Notes: generated from the sequence alone by a model not told the origin. A DNA stretch of 64,000 bases from Bacteroidetes bacterium GWF2_41_31 (GCA_001769215.1 MEOL01000050.1:231342-295341), one strand, 5' to 3'. Shown: positions 44,001 to 54,125, counted from the first letter of the stretch. A program made the numbers and translations.

Positions 44001-45161
44001 TTATATGACAACCATCTTATTTGATATCATATCACCTTTCTTTGTAACCAGGGTGTAATGATAAATTCCGGACTGAAGTTCTGAAACATCAATAATAACA
44101 GAGTGTTTACCTTGTTGGTAGAATTTGTTTTTAATTAACTCAACTACTTTTTTCCCTGATAAGTCAGTTATTTCAATTGATACAATTGATGCTTTTTCAA
44201 TCTCAAAATCGATGGATGTATGCGTGTTGCATGGATTTGGCACATTCTGAAATAATTTTATTTCTTTTGTTGGCGTGGATGTTTCACCAATTCCAAGATA
44301 CGGGTTCAGTTTTGTTACCACCTCAGCATCTACCCACCAAATATCACCATTCAAATGGAAAAACAGATACTTTCCATCAGGCGAAATGTAGGCTCCTCCT
44401 GCCATTGCATCAAATCCATGGTCAACCAAATCGATGGCTATATTCCATATTCCATCCGGCCCTTTAAAACTGACAAAAAGATGACTACCTCCGTCAATAT
44501 CAAACAGTAAATAATTCCCATCAGGTGAAATACCGGGATGGGCTTGGTAGCCATAATTAGGTTGAATAGTGATTCTATCGTAACTTTCAAAGACCCCATT
44601 GCTGGTCATGATTTTTGCCAGATAAGTTTTTCCTGTGGTAGAAACGGAAGACATATCTGTTGTATATAATTGTCCGTTTGCCTCCGATGAGAGCCACATT
44701 CCCTGACCTGCATGAACCGGGTCGGACAATCCGTTTTCCGTTCGTTCAACAAAATAGTATTCAGGAAAATCAAATAAGTCATTGTCCCAAATAAAGTATA
44801 ATTTTTGATTATTTGGCGTAAAACAAGGTTCTGACGCTGAAAAGCCGGTTGAAAAATCAACTTCTGACGGAGCTGTCCATGCGCCATTTTCAAAAGCGCA
44901 GGAATATAGTGTGCAGTACCAGTTTTCATCTATCCGATAGAAATACATTTCCGTACTATCCGACGAAAAAGTGCATGACCATTCAGTGGTGTTTGGGGTT
45001 GAAACTATCCCCGGAGCGAATATTTCAGGTGTTATTCCCGGTGGCGATTGCCCAAGATAGGGTTCGCATGTTTGAGCCTGAATATTCAGATTAGCGGTTA
45101 TTATAAAACAGAATACAATGATAATCGCTCTTATGCCGGAGGGAAGAAATTGATTTTTCAT
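44001..45161 (-). CDS. PD40 beta-propeller protein with T9SS sorting domain (paralogue 3)
   Basis: 386 aa with signal peptide (to about IQAQ30) and a start CEPYLGQSPPGITPEIFAPG that resembles the mature N-terminus of the two other PD40 proteins (PYLGQEPPGM). Blades: SCTFSSDSTEMYFYR, EPCFTPNNQKLYFIW, GISPDGNYLLFD, YISPDGKYLFFHL. The type A sorting domain begins LFQNVPNPCNTH and ends GDMISNKMVVI. More diverged than the 27944/45203 pair. Surface location is expected; ligand unknown. Confidence 0.9.
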   Translation of the reverse strand: MKNQFLPSGIRAIIIVFCFIITANLNIQAQTCEPYLGQSPPGITPEIFAPGIVSTPNTTEWSCTFSSDSTEMYFYRIDENWYCTLYSCAFENGAWTAPSEVDFSTGFSASEPCFTPNNQKLYFIWDNDLFDFPEYYFVERTENGLSDPVHAGQGMWLSSEANGQLYTTDMSSVSTTGKTYLAKIMTSNGVFESYDRITIQPNYGYQAHPGISPDGNYLLFDIDGGSHLFVSFKGPDGIWNIAIDLVDHGFDAMAGGAYISPDGKYLFFHLNGDIWWVDAEVVTKLNPYLGIGETSTPTKEIKLFQNVPNPCNTHTSIDFEIEKASIVSIEITDLSGKKVVELIKNKFYQQGKHSVIIDVSELQSGIYHYTLVTKKGDMISNKMVVI

Positions 45162-45202
45162 GAAAAGAAGATTATATGTCTAATTTTTATTTATGGTTAT
45201 TT

Positions 45203-46420
45203 TTACTCAATAACAAGCATTTTTTGAGAGATTCTCTCGCCACTTTCCGTAATCAAAGTATATGTATAACTCCCTGATTGTAGTTTTGATACGTCAAATA
45301 TAATTTCCTGCTTTCCTGTCTGATAGTTTTCGTCTCTAACCAAATCAACTATCTTGCAACCAGACTGGTTGTATAATCCAATGGATATTTTTGTTGGTTT
45401 TTCAAGTTCAAATAATATGGTAGTTTGGTCACGACAGGGATTGGGTGAATTTTGTAATAATTTCAATAGTCCGGTTGGTTTCATTTGTTCCTTTATACCA
45501 ACTACAGTATGAAGGCTGTCGATGATTTCAGCGCTTATCCAGTATGGATTGTACCCTATGTCACCCGGTCTTGCAGTATTAAAGAAAAGGTATTGTTTGT
45601 CAAGGGTAACGTAAGGAAAGAACGCACCGGTGGAATTTACTTCAAATCCCATATTGATGGGCTCTGTCCATGATAAATCCTCTTTTTTAAAGCTGATATA
45701 TAAATCAAATTGCTGACCGATCATGCCCGGACGATTGGATGAAAAAATCAGATATTGGTCATCGGGATCGATAAATGGACCCCATTCCGCATAATCAGTG
45801 TTAACCTCTTCGCCAAAGTTTTGTGCCATTTGATAAGTTCCATTCTGATACCTGGATACATAAATGTCTGGTTCAGGATTTGTCTGGGAAGACAGCTCAA
45901 TATAGAGGTCACCATAGCGATTAACCGCAATCTCTAATCCGAAACTGAAACCTGAAGGAATTGGTACGAGTAATGCAACAGGTTCCGACCAGCCAGATGA
46001 AGTACGTGTTACCATGTGATAAACACCTGTCGATTTCATAGAGAAGAAGTATAATGTATCGCCAGTGACAGACAATACCGGATTGTTTTCAAAATAGTCT
46101 ATGTTTCCAAAAGGAGGATGCTGGATGGGACTCCAATTATTGTCTTCAACCTTCATTGTAAATAAGGTTGCATGTTCATTTGTCGGACTGTAATGAACGT
46201 ATTCAGTCCAGAACATCTCCAGTCCATCTGGTGTAAATACCGGTGAGCCATGCCACCACCAATTGCCGCCTGCCAGCAATGAATCCGGTGGAAATCGCTT
46301 AGCCGTCATTCCGGGAGGTTCCTGACCAAGATAGGGGAGGTTGTTTTGTGCTGGTAGCATCAGTGGTATCGGGATAGTTAAAAGTCCAACAATCAGTATG
46401 AATGCATTTCTCTTTTTCAT
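45203..46420 (-). CDS. PD40 beta-propeller protein with T9SS sorting domain (paralogue 2)
   Basis: 405 aa from the ATG of MKKRNAF at 46420, the start that matches its paralogue at 27944; an in-frame ATG at 46480 would add a hydrophobic stretch. Signal peptide to LPAQ, mature start NNLPYLGQEPPGMTAKRFPP, PD40 blades (SPVFTPDGLEMFWTEY, FIDPDDQYLIFSSNRPG), sorting domain LLQNSPNPCRDQ...KMLVIE. Close to paralogue 1 along the whole protein and in upstream DNA, so the pair arose by segmental duplication about 17 kb apart. Confidence 0.9.
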   Translation of the reverse strand: MKKRNAFILIVGLLTIPIPLMLPAQNNLPYLGQEPPGMTAKRFPPDSLLAGGNWWWHGSPVFTPDGLEMFWTEYVHYSPTNEHATLFTMKVEDNNWSPIQHPPFGNIDYFENNPVLSVTGDTLYFFSMKSTGVYHMVTRTSSGWSEPVALLVPIPSGFSFGLEIAVNRYGDLYIELSSQTNPEPDIYVSRYQNGTYQMAQNFGEEVNTDYAEWGPFIDPDDQYLIFSSNRPGMIGQQFDLYISFKKEDLSWTEPINMGFEVNSTGAFFPYVTLDKQYLFFNTARPGDIGYNPYWISAEIIDSLHTVVGIKEQMKPTGLLKLLQNSPNPCRDQTTILFELEKPTKISIGLYNQSGCKIVDLVRDENYQTGKQEIIFDVSKLQSGSYTYTLITESGERISQKMLVIE

Positions 46421-46612
46421 TTTTCTAATCATTAAGGGATTAATAATTATTAAAAATAATATGAGACGGCTGTAAATCATCGGTCGATTGTACCAATGGT
46501 GGTTTTCACTTTACGGAATGCAATTAAAAGTGTTTTACATGATACTCATTCGATTTCGTTTTAATAATTAATTGAAGTTTTAGCACGGAAAGTTGACCCG
46601 TATTAAGGTAAT

Positions 46613-48025
46613 CTAATCCTTTACACACCGCACCGAGAAACCATAATTTTTGGGATACCCATAAAAGTGCGAAGCCATAAACCAGCCAACTTGAGTGCCT
46701 TTGTAGCTGAGTGTACGGTTAAATGCAAGGTAGGTAAAGCGAAAGTATTCTGTAGATGTCCAGAAAAGAGTTATCTGGGATAAGCCGTTGAAAGTTCCCA
46801 TGACCCTCTGACCCCCTGGGAGCGCAGAAAATCCACTAATATTGTTTCCATCACCGCCATCATACCACCCACTGGTTGTCTTCAATTTGCTGCCTTCATC
46901 TGTGCCTCTCCATCCCATGCCATAAGCTTCGTCAAAACTCATTCCTAAAAACATTTCCAATTCCATCCATTCGGCATCGCTTGGCAAGTGCCACTCACAC
47001 GGACAAATTCCCTGAATTCCACTAGGGTTTTCATCGCTGGTACTTTCTCCATTCATTGCGGCTGCCCAGCTGTATAATAAGCCATAAAATGTTGCATTTG
47101 TCAAGGAGTTTTCATAGTAACAATAGGCTATGTCGGTATAGCTAAGATTGGTCCATTCTGTATTGTTTTTCACCAGAGGAATTTTCGTTCCATTGGCCAT
47201 ATGTGTAGTTTTTAGATTTTCTGCCATCCACCATTGGTTACCTATTTTGATTGTCTTGTAAGTATTTCCATCGTAGTCGGTAACTGTTCCGGTTTCTAAT
47301 TCAATGGTTGTTACCGTGATAAACTGCTCCTTTTCTTCTGTATCATTGCCATACTGATTTGAAGCAAGTAATATTACGGTATAATGCCCTGCAACTGAAT
47401 AAGCGTGCACCGGATTTTGTAAGGTGGAGGTATTTCCGTCTCCAAAATCCCAGAACCAGCTATTTGGTAAGTTTGTGGTAAGATCGGTAAATTGAACCGA
47501 TGATCCTGAAAAAATCGCGGTTTCATTTGCGCTAAAAGCAGCAACCGGATGGGCCAGAATATTACCGGTTTCTGTTAAATATATGGTTATCTCATCAGAA
47601 ACAGTGCTGCCCAAATTATCTTTTGCTATGGCACTAATAGTGTGATATCCTGTGTCAACAATATGCGTATCCCATACAAAATTATAAGGTAAGCTTGACA
47701 AAGATCCAAGAGAAATTCCGTCAGTTAGAAAATTTATTTCGCTAATTTGTCCATCCTTATCATTCGCGTCAGCCAGTATAGTTATGAGTGCTCGCTGTTC
47801 AGTTATATAACCCTTATATGGGCTTGTGATTTTACATGTTGGGACAAGATTTGGGATTTCTGTGGTTTTTTTGCAGCCGTTATTAACTGTCATGATGAGG
47901 GTTGCCAGCAATGTGGTAATTATTAATGTTTTTTTTCCTGTTCTTCCAATTGTTGAGCCAGACTGATGAGTCCAAAAGTGTATTGCACAGGCCAACCATG
48001 TTGTAATTATCACCAGCGTTTTCAT
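46613..48025 (-). CDS. Ig-like/PKD/FISUMP surface lipoprotein
   Basis: 470 aa. Order: an N-terminal hydrophobic segment, then a second signal-like segment KTLIITTLLATLIMTVNNGC with a likely lipid-anchored Cys near 51, a bacterial Ig-like domain (about 63-150), a PKD domain (about 158-240, WFWDFGDGNTSTLQNPVHAY), and a C-terminal FISUMP domain (about 245-470, YDGNTYKTIKIGNQWWMAEN, WHLPSDAEWMELEM, FSVRCVKD). The doubled N-terminal hydrophobic region suggests the true start lies inside the annotated frame, but no internal ATG fits. Ligand-binding or adhesive role is likely. Confidence 0.85.
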   Translation of the reverse strand: MKTLVIITTWLACAIHFWTHQSGSTIGRTGKKTLIITTLLATLIMTVNNGCKKTTEIPNLVPTCKITSPYKGYITEQRALITILADANDKDGQISEINFLTDGISLGSLSSLPYNFVWDTHIVDTGYHTISAIAKDNLGSTVSDEITIYLTETGNILAHPVAAFSANETAIFSGSSVQFTDLTTNLPNSWFWDFGDGNTSTLQNPVHAYSVAGHYTVILLASNQYGNDTEEKEQFITVTTIELETGTVTDYDGNTYKTIKIGNQWWMAENLKTTHMANGTKIPLVKNNTEWTNLSYTDIAYCYYENSLTNATFYGLLYSWAAAMNGESTSDENPSGIQGICPCEWHLPSDAEWMELEMFLGMSFDEAYGMGWRGTDEGSKLKTTSGWYDGGDGNNISGFSALPGGQRVMGTFNGLSQITLFWTSTEYFRFTYLAFNRTLSYKGTQVGWFMASHFYGYPKNYGFSVRCVKD

Positions 48026-48053
48026 GAGTGTCTTTTTAGTTTTATTGGAAGCG

Positions 48054-49160
48054 CTATCTGATCATGATGACTTTTTGTGTTTGAATGATCCCATTCACTG
48101 ACATCCGTAAATAATAAGTTCCTGATGAAACATATTTCCCCGTGCTATCCTGACCACACCAGATTTCTGAATAGTTCCCTGCATCTTTATCCTTATTTAC
48201 CAATGTTACTATCAGGTTTCCTTCATAATTGCATAGTTCCAACCTCACATGTGAACGCTTGTTCAAATCGTACCTGATATTAAGTTCAGTATTACTTGGA
48301 TTTGGATAAACGGGGTATAATATAAACTCATCAGGTGATTTTTGTGAATAGACCCCTGTTGTTGTAAGGGGAATCCTTGCCCATGTATTCAATCCATAGT
48401 AGGTGACCAGGAGTGAATGATCCGATGAATCATAGGTTGGATAAATTATATGGGCACCCGGAAAAATCAATTCGGGTTCGTCGCTGAAATCAGCATTCAT
48501 CTGATAAACACCTGATAAAGAATATCCCCCGAGATAGTGATACCCGTATTTGTCTCTGGTAATTCCATCCGTACTACTGAAATCCAATGAGTCAAGTGTT
48601 GAAACCGTAGAATCACTGAGGCTGATGGCCTGAATTAATGATGGACTGGGTGAATCGCCAATGGTCACAATTCTGTTTTTTTCTTTTTCCAGCAGTATAC
48701 CGTTTGGGGTTCTCAGGCCTTGATTGCCAGCAAAAACCCAATAGGACTGGTCGCTGATACGTAACTTGTAAATTTCGTTTAATGGAGGGGAGGAGATAAA
48801 CAGGTGACCTGCCGAATCAGATGTGATACTCGATAAATGTTTGGAGGTATTTCCCGTAATGGTAATACTCCACAGATGTTCCCTTGTTTCTAAATTGTAT
48901 GCATGTACTTTACGGTGGAAGCCGATCCCATATATCGTGTCGCCAACTATTTCCAGTCCATCTATAAAATCCGCATTCTCAACAAAAAGAGTTTGAACTC
49001 CAACGCTATCGATCACAACAAGGTTTCCATTATTACCATTCGATACAAGCAGTCGGTTTCGGGGGGTATCAATGACAATTTTTTGAGGGCCGCTTAAATA
49101 TTGAGCCATTGGAACCATTGCAATGAGCATAAACAAACTCAGTGTGATGTATTTTTTCAT
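48054..49160 (-). CDS. SMP-30/NHL-like propeller protein with T9SS sorting domain
   Basis: 368 aa with signal peptide (to about PMAQ20). The body has blade repeats of a six-bladed propeller (KIVIDTPRNRLLVSNGNNG, IDGLEIVGDTIYGIGFHRKV, GITRDKYGYHYLGGYSLSGV). The C-terminal 85 residues are a T9SS domain: YPVYPNPSNTELNIRYDL with FlgD-like GTYYLRMSVNG and final QKVIMIR. Surface or secreted; enzymatic lactonase residues cannot be confirmed. It precedes the PKD/FISUMP gene by 28 bases and may be in one operon with it. Confidence 0.85.
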   Translation of the reverse strand: MKKYITLSLFMLIAMVPMAQYLSGPQKIVIDTPRNRLLVSNGNNGNLVVIDSVGVQTLFVENADFIDGLEIVGDTIYGIGFHRKVHAYNLETREHLWSITITGNTSKHLSSITSDSAGHLFISSPPLNEIYKLRISDQSYWVFAGNQGLRTPNGILLEKEKNRIVTIGDSPSPSLIQAISLSDSTVSTLDSLDFSSTDGITRDKYGYHYLGGYSLSGVYQMNADFSDEPELIFPGAHIIYPTYDSSDHSLLVTYYGLNTWARIPLTTTGVYSQKSPDEFILYPVYPNPSNTELNIRYDLNKRSHVRLELCNYEGNLIVTLVNKDKDAGNYSEIWCGQDSTGKYVSSGTYYLRMSVNGIIQTQKVIMIR

Positions 49161-49320
49161 GATATTAATATTAGTGATGTGTTTAAAAATTCTTTAATAA
49201 CTATGGCATCTTCAACATTGCGTTGGAATGCCGTTGCCTGAATCTGCTTTGTACAAATCCTGTTGAGCAAAACTATTAAAGGAAATAAACTTAGGGGTGT
49301 TCCCCTATCGGCTCGGACAA

Positions 49321-49348
49321 CAAAAAAGCGGTTATGTGGGTAATCGCT
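49321..49348 (-). terminator. Terminator overlapping the AraC gene stop
   Basis: Arms AGCGATTA/TAACCGCT (minus strand; one G.T pair) with a six-base loop, followed by TTTTTTG. The hairpin includes the TAA stop at 49334-49332. Confidence 0.75.
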
Positions 49349-50504
49349 GGTTTTTTTTGCGGTATTCTACAGGCGTGATGCCTTCCGATTTCTTAAAAAG
49401 GGTATAAAAGGTGGATTTTGAGCTAAACCCGCTATCATAGGCCAGGGAGACAATTTTTAGTTGATTGTACCCGGGATTTGATAAAAAATCTTTTACTTTT
49501 TCGATCCTGTATTCATTAACGAAATCAAAAAAGTTTTTATGCAGCGATTCATTGATGACCTGGGATAGTTTATGTGTGGAGACGTCCACCATCGCTGCGA
49601 GTTCCGACAAATGCAGTTCACTTTCAAGGTAAGGCTCCTCTTTCACCATCAGACTCTTAAGCTTACTCAGAATTTGAAGCGCTTCTTCATTATTTAATCC
49701 CGATTTTTGATACGATTGGTGATTTCGATCATCCTTCATATCAGAGATCTCTGGCAGATTCTGTATTTTATTTTGGTCGTCAATTATAGTGGAGTTATCA
49801 AATATCCCACGTTGTTTATAGCCATAGAACCCAATCCCAAAGATATACATAAAGACGGCTACCAGGCTGATACCGTAATTACCGAAGGGAAATTCCCATC
49901 CGAACACGGAATAAAGTATACCCCGTACGAGTAAAAAAAGGATAAAAATGGCAAAACCATGAGAAAGGTAGTAAAGCCAATTTAAGTCAACTGATTTTAA
50001 ATAGGAAAAATGATCTTTAATGCTTTTTTGATGTTTTCGTATTGCGAGGATAGTTAGCAGATAGAAAAAAGGAGAATTCCAGAACCAGATATACCGACCG
50101 ATTAACACCGTCATCGTCGGTGATTCCCAATTGTTAAACAGATCGGTGGGTGTCCCAAAAATATATCCTGAAAAACAGAGGATCACCAAAATTGCAGGAA
50201 TTAAAGTGTACAAATAATTGATTCGCAAATGATTTTCTCCTCTTGTGATCACCAAAGTATAAATATACAATGTCGGACCCAGTAATACCCAGTAACATAT
50301 ATCTATGTATACTATGATAGGATAAGAATTATACAGGTCGTATTGAAATACATACTTGACAACCAGAAAATTACCCAAAAGCAAAATGAAAAATGACAAT
50401 AGATAATCATGAACCTGCTTGTGTTTTTTAGAAAGAATCAGCGTAATAAAAAACAATGCAAGGATTAAACCAGCAATATTCAAACCAGTTAAAATTGTTG
50501 TCAT
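49332..50504 (-). CDS. Membrane-anchored AraC-family regulator
   Basis: 390 aa from ATG 50504. The first 225 residues contain six or seven hydrophobic helices (for example LIALFFITLILSK-type, LYTLIPAILVILCFSGYIFG), then a cytosolic linker and an AraC HTH domain (about 295-390) with LHLSELAAMVDVSTHKLSQV and GFSSKSTFYTLFKKSEGITP followed by VEYRK. Such regulators sense at the membrane and bind DNA directly. Target unknown; the adjacent secreted-protein block is a candidate. Ends in its own terminator. Confidence 0.88.
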   Translation of the reverse strand: MTTILTGLNIAGLILALFFITLILSKKHKQVHDYLLSFFILLLGNFLVVKYVFQYDLYNSYPIIVYIDICYWVLLGPTLYIYTLVITRGENHLRINYLYTLIPAILVILCFSGYIFGTPTDLFNNWESPTMTVLIGRYIWFWNSPFFYLLTILAIRKHQKSIKDHFSYLKSVDLNWLYYLSHGFAIFILFLLVRGILYSVFGWEFPFGNYGISLVAVFMYIFGIGFYGYKQRGIFDNSTIIDDQNKIQNLPEISDMKDDRNHQSYQKSGLNNEEALQILSKLKSLMVKEEPYLESELHLSELAAMVDVSTHKLSQVINESLHKNFFDFVNEYRIEKVKDFLSNPGYNQLKIVSLAYDSGFSSKSTFYTLFKKSEGITPVEYRKKNQRLPT

Positions 50505-50762
50505 TTCTAATAGATTGAATTCAAGAACCACACGACATAAATGAGCCTGTTATCTTGGGTAAAAATATATAATTCCTTGCATAGTAAATTTGTTCTATCA
50601 AATGAATAGGCATTTTTTACTTGAAATAGATGATATTTTTGCAATTCAGGTCTATGATGCTTCGCCAAATGGCAGGTGGTAGTATTCCTCCTGCATCAAT
50701 TTCAGTCAGCGATTGTTTTTAGTAGCACTCTTTGCCATTACATTCTCCTGAAATCCGATTAT

Positions 50763-51368
50763 TTATTTATCGTTAAGTGAAAATTGACGAATTCCATTGT
50801 TCTTCAATTTCGTTAACACTTTCATTTTACTTTTTTCCGACTTTCCTACAATGGCTTCCGGTATCACATACATTTCATAGCCAAGGTCCTTGCCAGCAAC
50901 AACTGTTTCGTACACACATTCTTCGGCCAGCAGGCCAACCACTACGATTTCCTTTGCCTTGTTTTGTTGAAGGAAGTCGTTTAATTCAGCCAGGGTAAAT
51001 GCACTCGTTTTTTCCTTTGTGAAAACCCGGTCGTTCACCAAATGCATTCTTTTATCCAACCGCATGGCCGCGGTATCACGTGATACATAAATAAAAGGAT
51101 ACGAAAGAGATAGGTTTAACAAATCATGTGTGCTCCTGATATAAATTACGTTGTTGGGATTGAATTGGTTAATTGCATAGTTAACAGAATCTATAATTTT
51201 TTGAGCTTCAGTTTCCGAAAGCTTGTGGCCGTTGCAGGTTGAATACTCCTGGATATTAAGTACAATTAAAAATTTTCCATCGGTTTGACTGTTGCTCTGT
51301 GCAGTACACCTTGATTCTCCAAAGAAAAATACTGAACAAGCAAGGGTGATAATGAGTATTGATTTCAT
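50763..51368 (-). CDS. Exported isochorismatase-fold protein with altered active site
   Basis: 201 aa with signal peptide (to about CTAQ24), unusual for this mostly cytosolic family. The fold's nucleophile is kept in LLAEECVYETVVAGKDLGY and the Lys region in FTKEKTSAF. The N-terminal strand that normally holds the catalytic Asp (VIDMQ) reads IVLNIQEYS, with Asn in the Asp position. A changed or lost hydrolase activity is possible. It follows the LytTR regulator gene by 42 bases on the same strand, so it may be its co-transcribed output. Confidence 0.75.
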   Translation of the reverse strand: MKSILIITLACSVFFFGESRCTAQSNSQTDGKFLIVLNIQEYSTCNGHKLSETEAQKIIDSVNYAINQFNPNNVIYIRSTHDLLNLSLSYPFIYVSRDTAAMRLDKRMHLVNDRVFTKEKTSAFTLAELNDFLQQNKAKEIVVVGLLAEECVYETVVAGKDLGYEMYVIPEAIVGKSEKSKMKVLTKLKNNGIRQFSLNDK

Positions 51369-51410
51369 GCTTAACCTGATTTTCTGGCTACAATTTTATC
51401 TGTATGATGG

Positions 51411-52163
51411 TTATTTGTTCAATTTTGACATCTGAACCAGAAAGAGTTCTCGTTTGATTCGTGAGATGGGAATTTGTGATCCATCGGTCATCTGAATGTA
51501 ACCACCTTCCTGACGCACATATTTTTTTACAAACTCAAGGTTGATGAGGTGGGAGTTGTGGGGACGGAAAAAATTCCTGTCACCAAGTAAATCCTGGTAT
51601 TCCTTCAGGTTCCTGCAAACCAGGTATTTGTTGCCATCTGTAAGATAGAACCAACAGTAGCTTCGGTCGGCCTCAATCCTGACAATTTCTTTTGTGTTTA
51701 AGTATTCCATCCCTTCAGAAGTTGGAATGGCTAATTTGGTGGGCAAAATGGTTTTAAGGTTTTCAAGCAGTTCGGCATAGTTCATGTTTTGGATGAAGGC
51801 GGCAGATCTTTTTTCAACTACCCTGACAACGGCAGCGATAAACTCGCTGATATTGATTGGCTTTAGTATATAATCCAGTGCACTGAATTTAATAGCCTTT
51901 ATAGCGTATTGATTAAAAGCTGTAATAAAAACCACATCGAACATTTTTTTTGGGAATTGTGCCAATAAATCAAACCCGCTTCCATGGGGCATTTCCACAT
52001 CCAGAAAAACCAAATCAGGATTTTCTTTTTGAATCATTAGTACTCCCTCTTTTACAGAATTTGCAGTTCCAATGACTTGCAATTCCGGACAATATTCAGT
52101 TATAATGGAACTGATGAAGTTCACGGCATCGGGTTCATCGTCAACAATCAGAGTTTTTATCAT
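51411..52163 (-). CDS. LytTR-family response regulator
   Basis: 250 aa: receiver domain with phosphoacceptor D55 in LVFLDVEMP and Thr/Lys pair in FITAF and LKP, then a LytTR DNA-binding domain (about 145-248) with YLNTKEIVRIEADRSYCWFY and RPHNSHLINLEFVKKYV. Its start overlaps the end of the upstream sensor kinase gene by four bases. It binds direct repeats in target promoters in known relatives; none was recognised here. Confidence 0.93.
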   Translation of the reverse strand: MIKTLIVDDEPDAVNFISSIITEYCPELQVIGTANSVKEGVLMIQKENPDLVFLDVEMPHGSGFDLLAQFPKKMFDVVFITAFNQYAIKAIKFSALDYILKPINISEFIAAVVRVVEKRSAAFIQNMNYAELLENLKTILPTKLAIPTSEGMEYLNTKEIVRIEADRSYCWFYLTDGNKYLVCRNLKEYQDLLGDRNFFRPHNSHLINLEFVKKYVRQEGGYIQMTDGSQIPISRIKRELFLVQMSKLNK

Positions 52164-54100
52164 GACATGATGGGTAAATAAAGTTCAACACGGGTGCCAC
52201 AGGCCAGGCTATTCTCATCTTTGAGGTCAGCAATAACTACCTTCATTTCTGTTCCGTAAATGGCATTTGAAAGATCAATCCGCGATTCGGTAATTTTAAT
52301 TCCCAGCGACTGATGGGAAGCACTTTTTATCTTCTTGATTTCGAGGGCAGCTTCCCTACCAACACCATTGTCCTCAATCACGCAAAAAATGTAATTTTCC
52401 TTTAACGACATTTCCAACTTGAGCAACCCGTTTTCGTCTTTGTTCATCAAGCCATGACAAATTGCATTTTCAACGTAAGGCTGAATCAACATGGTTGGAA
52501 CTTTATAACTCAGGGTGTCTATTTCGTCATCGATGGTTATTTCATAGCGGAATTTGTCTTTAAATCTCAAGGTTTCAAGCTCCAGGTATAGTTGAATCAC
52601 CTCCAGTTCGTCTTTAATGGAAACAAACATTATCTGGGAGTTTTCGAGAATTTTACGGATCAAACTTGAAAACTTGGTCAGGTAGTTGTTGGTGGCCAGT
52701 TTATCATGCTGATACATATAGTATTGAATCGAATTCAAGGTGTTGAAAATGAAATGCGGGTTCATTTGCTGGCGTAGATTGGCTTGGGTAATTTCTGATA
52801 ACCTGAGGCTCATTTCGCTCATTTTACGTTTGGAATTCACTCTCGACTGCCGTAAAACCAGTAAACCGATTATAAGCGCCAATCCGATGAAAGCAGCAAA
52901 TCCGTATATAAAATATTCACGTTGTGCCAATTTCAGATTGAGCAATTCCAACGTCTTCTCCTTGGCCTCGGTTTCGTACCTGGTTCGGGCATCGGCCAAG
53001 CCTGCATCATATTTTGTGTTGACCAGCGAATCGCTGTAATTTTTGTACAGAACATAGTGTTGATAGGCTTGTTTGTATTCACCCATTGTGATGTACATGT
53101 CACTCATATCCTTATTTATCCAGGAAAGGTCGTATATGTCGTGAGTTTTTAAACAATATTCTTTAGCCAGTCCGTAAAAATGCTGTGCCTGGGTGTAGTC
53201 TTTTTTATTCCGGTAAACATTGGCAATATTTCCATAAGTATTGGCCATTCTCGTTGGGTTCTCAGAGGTAGCAAACTTCATGGATTTGGTATAATAAATA
53301 AGCGATGAATCAAACTGCTTGTTCAGGTAAAAGTTCCAGGCAACACTATTCGATAGCAACTGAATTTGGGAAGAATCGTTTTGTGATTTATAAATATCAA
53401 GCGCATGCTTATAACAGTCAATACTGGCGATAAAATTGCTGTCGACACTGGAATAATAAAAACCAAATCGTCTGTAGGCCCTGGCAATGATATCAGAATT
53501 CCCCTCCTTTATCGATTCATCCAAATACAATTGGAGAGCGACTTTCTCCTCCTGGTTATTTTTGAGCGTGTTGTAAACGTTAGCAATGCCCAGCCAGGCC
53601 TGAGGGATAATTTGTTTTAACTGGTTTTTTCTTGCGTATCCAATATTGGCCAGATAGATTTCAATGCCTTGTCGAAACTGGCCAGAATAAAAAGTGGAGT
53701 AGGCAATAAAGTTTTGTGCTTCAGCAATTTCCTGAGGTCGGTTTAGTTTTTCCAGCTCTTCAACTACTGGCTTCATCTCATCAATGGCCTTGTATGGCAT
53801 GTCGAGAGCCGTTAAAAGCTCTGCTTTAATCCAAATTAATTTGTAAGGGATCTTGAGTTTTTTTTTGTCTGCTAACTCAAAGGCCTTTTGTGAATAATCC
53901 TTTGCTACAAACAAGGTAGACTTCGACTTTTTATAAAAATCGGCAAGGGTAATAAGTGTATTTAATCTGGTTGTGTCGTTTAACTCAGTATTGAGTGATT
54001 CTTCCAGCATTTTGATGGACTCCTTATCCTGTCCATATCCCAAACCCATTGCAACGAATTGACAAGTAAGGAGCAGGATAAATACCAGCCGGTTAATCAT
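52160..54100 (-). CDS. TPR-containing LytS-type sensor kinase
   Basis: 646 aa: signal peptide, a periplasmic array of tetratricopeptide repeats (about 30-370), one transmembrane helix (about 395-412), a short coiled coil, then the His_kinase domain with LRQQMNPHFIFNTLNSIQYY (phosphoacceptor His) and an ATPase domain with PYVENAICHGLMN and EDNGVGRE. Pairs with the LytTR regulator encoded downstream. A TACATTTG -7 box lies 26 bases upstream of the ATG. The TPR sensor suggests a protein or peptide ligand. Confidence 0.92.
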   Translation of the reverse strand: MINRLVFILLLTCQFVAMGLGYGQDKESIKMLEESLNTELNDTTRLNTLITLADFYKKSKSTLFVAKDYSQKAFELADKKKLKIPYKLIWIKAELLTALDMPYKAIDEMKPVVEELEKLNRPQEIAEAQNFIAYSTFYSGQFRQGIEIYLANIGYARKNQLKQIIPQAWLGIANVYNTLKNNQEEKVALQLYLDESIKEGNSDIIARAYRRFGFYYSSVDSNFIASIDCYKHALDIYKSQNDSSQIQLLSNSVAWNFYLNKQFDSSLIYYTKSMKFATSENPTRMANTYGNIANVYRNKKDYTQAQHFYGLAKEYCLKTHDIYDLSWINKDMSDMYITMGEYKQAYQHYVLYKNYSDSLVNTKYDAGLADARTRYETEAKEKTLELLNLKLAQREYFIYGFAAFIGLALIIGLLVLRQSRVNSKRKMSEMSLRLSEITQANLRQQMNPHFIFNTLNSIQYYMYQHDKLATNNYLTKFSSLIRKILENSQIMFVSIKDELEVIQLYLELETLRFKDKFRYEITIDDEIDTLSYKVPTMLIQPYVENAICHGLMNKDENGLLKLEMSLKENYIFCVIEDNGVGREAALEIKKIKSASHQSLGIKITESRIDLSNAIYGTEMKVVIADLKDENSLACGTRVELYLPIMS

Positions 54101-54125
54101 TTTGATTTTACTTAAGTAATTGTCA

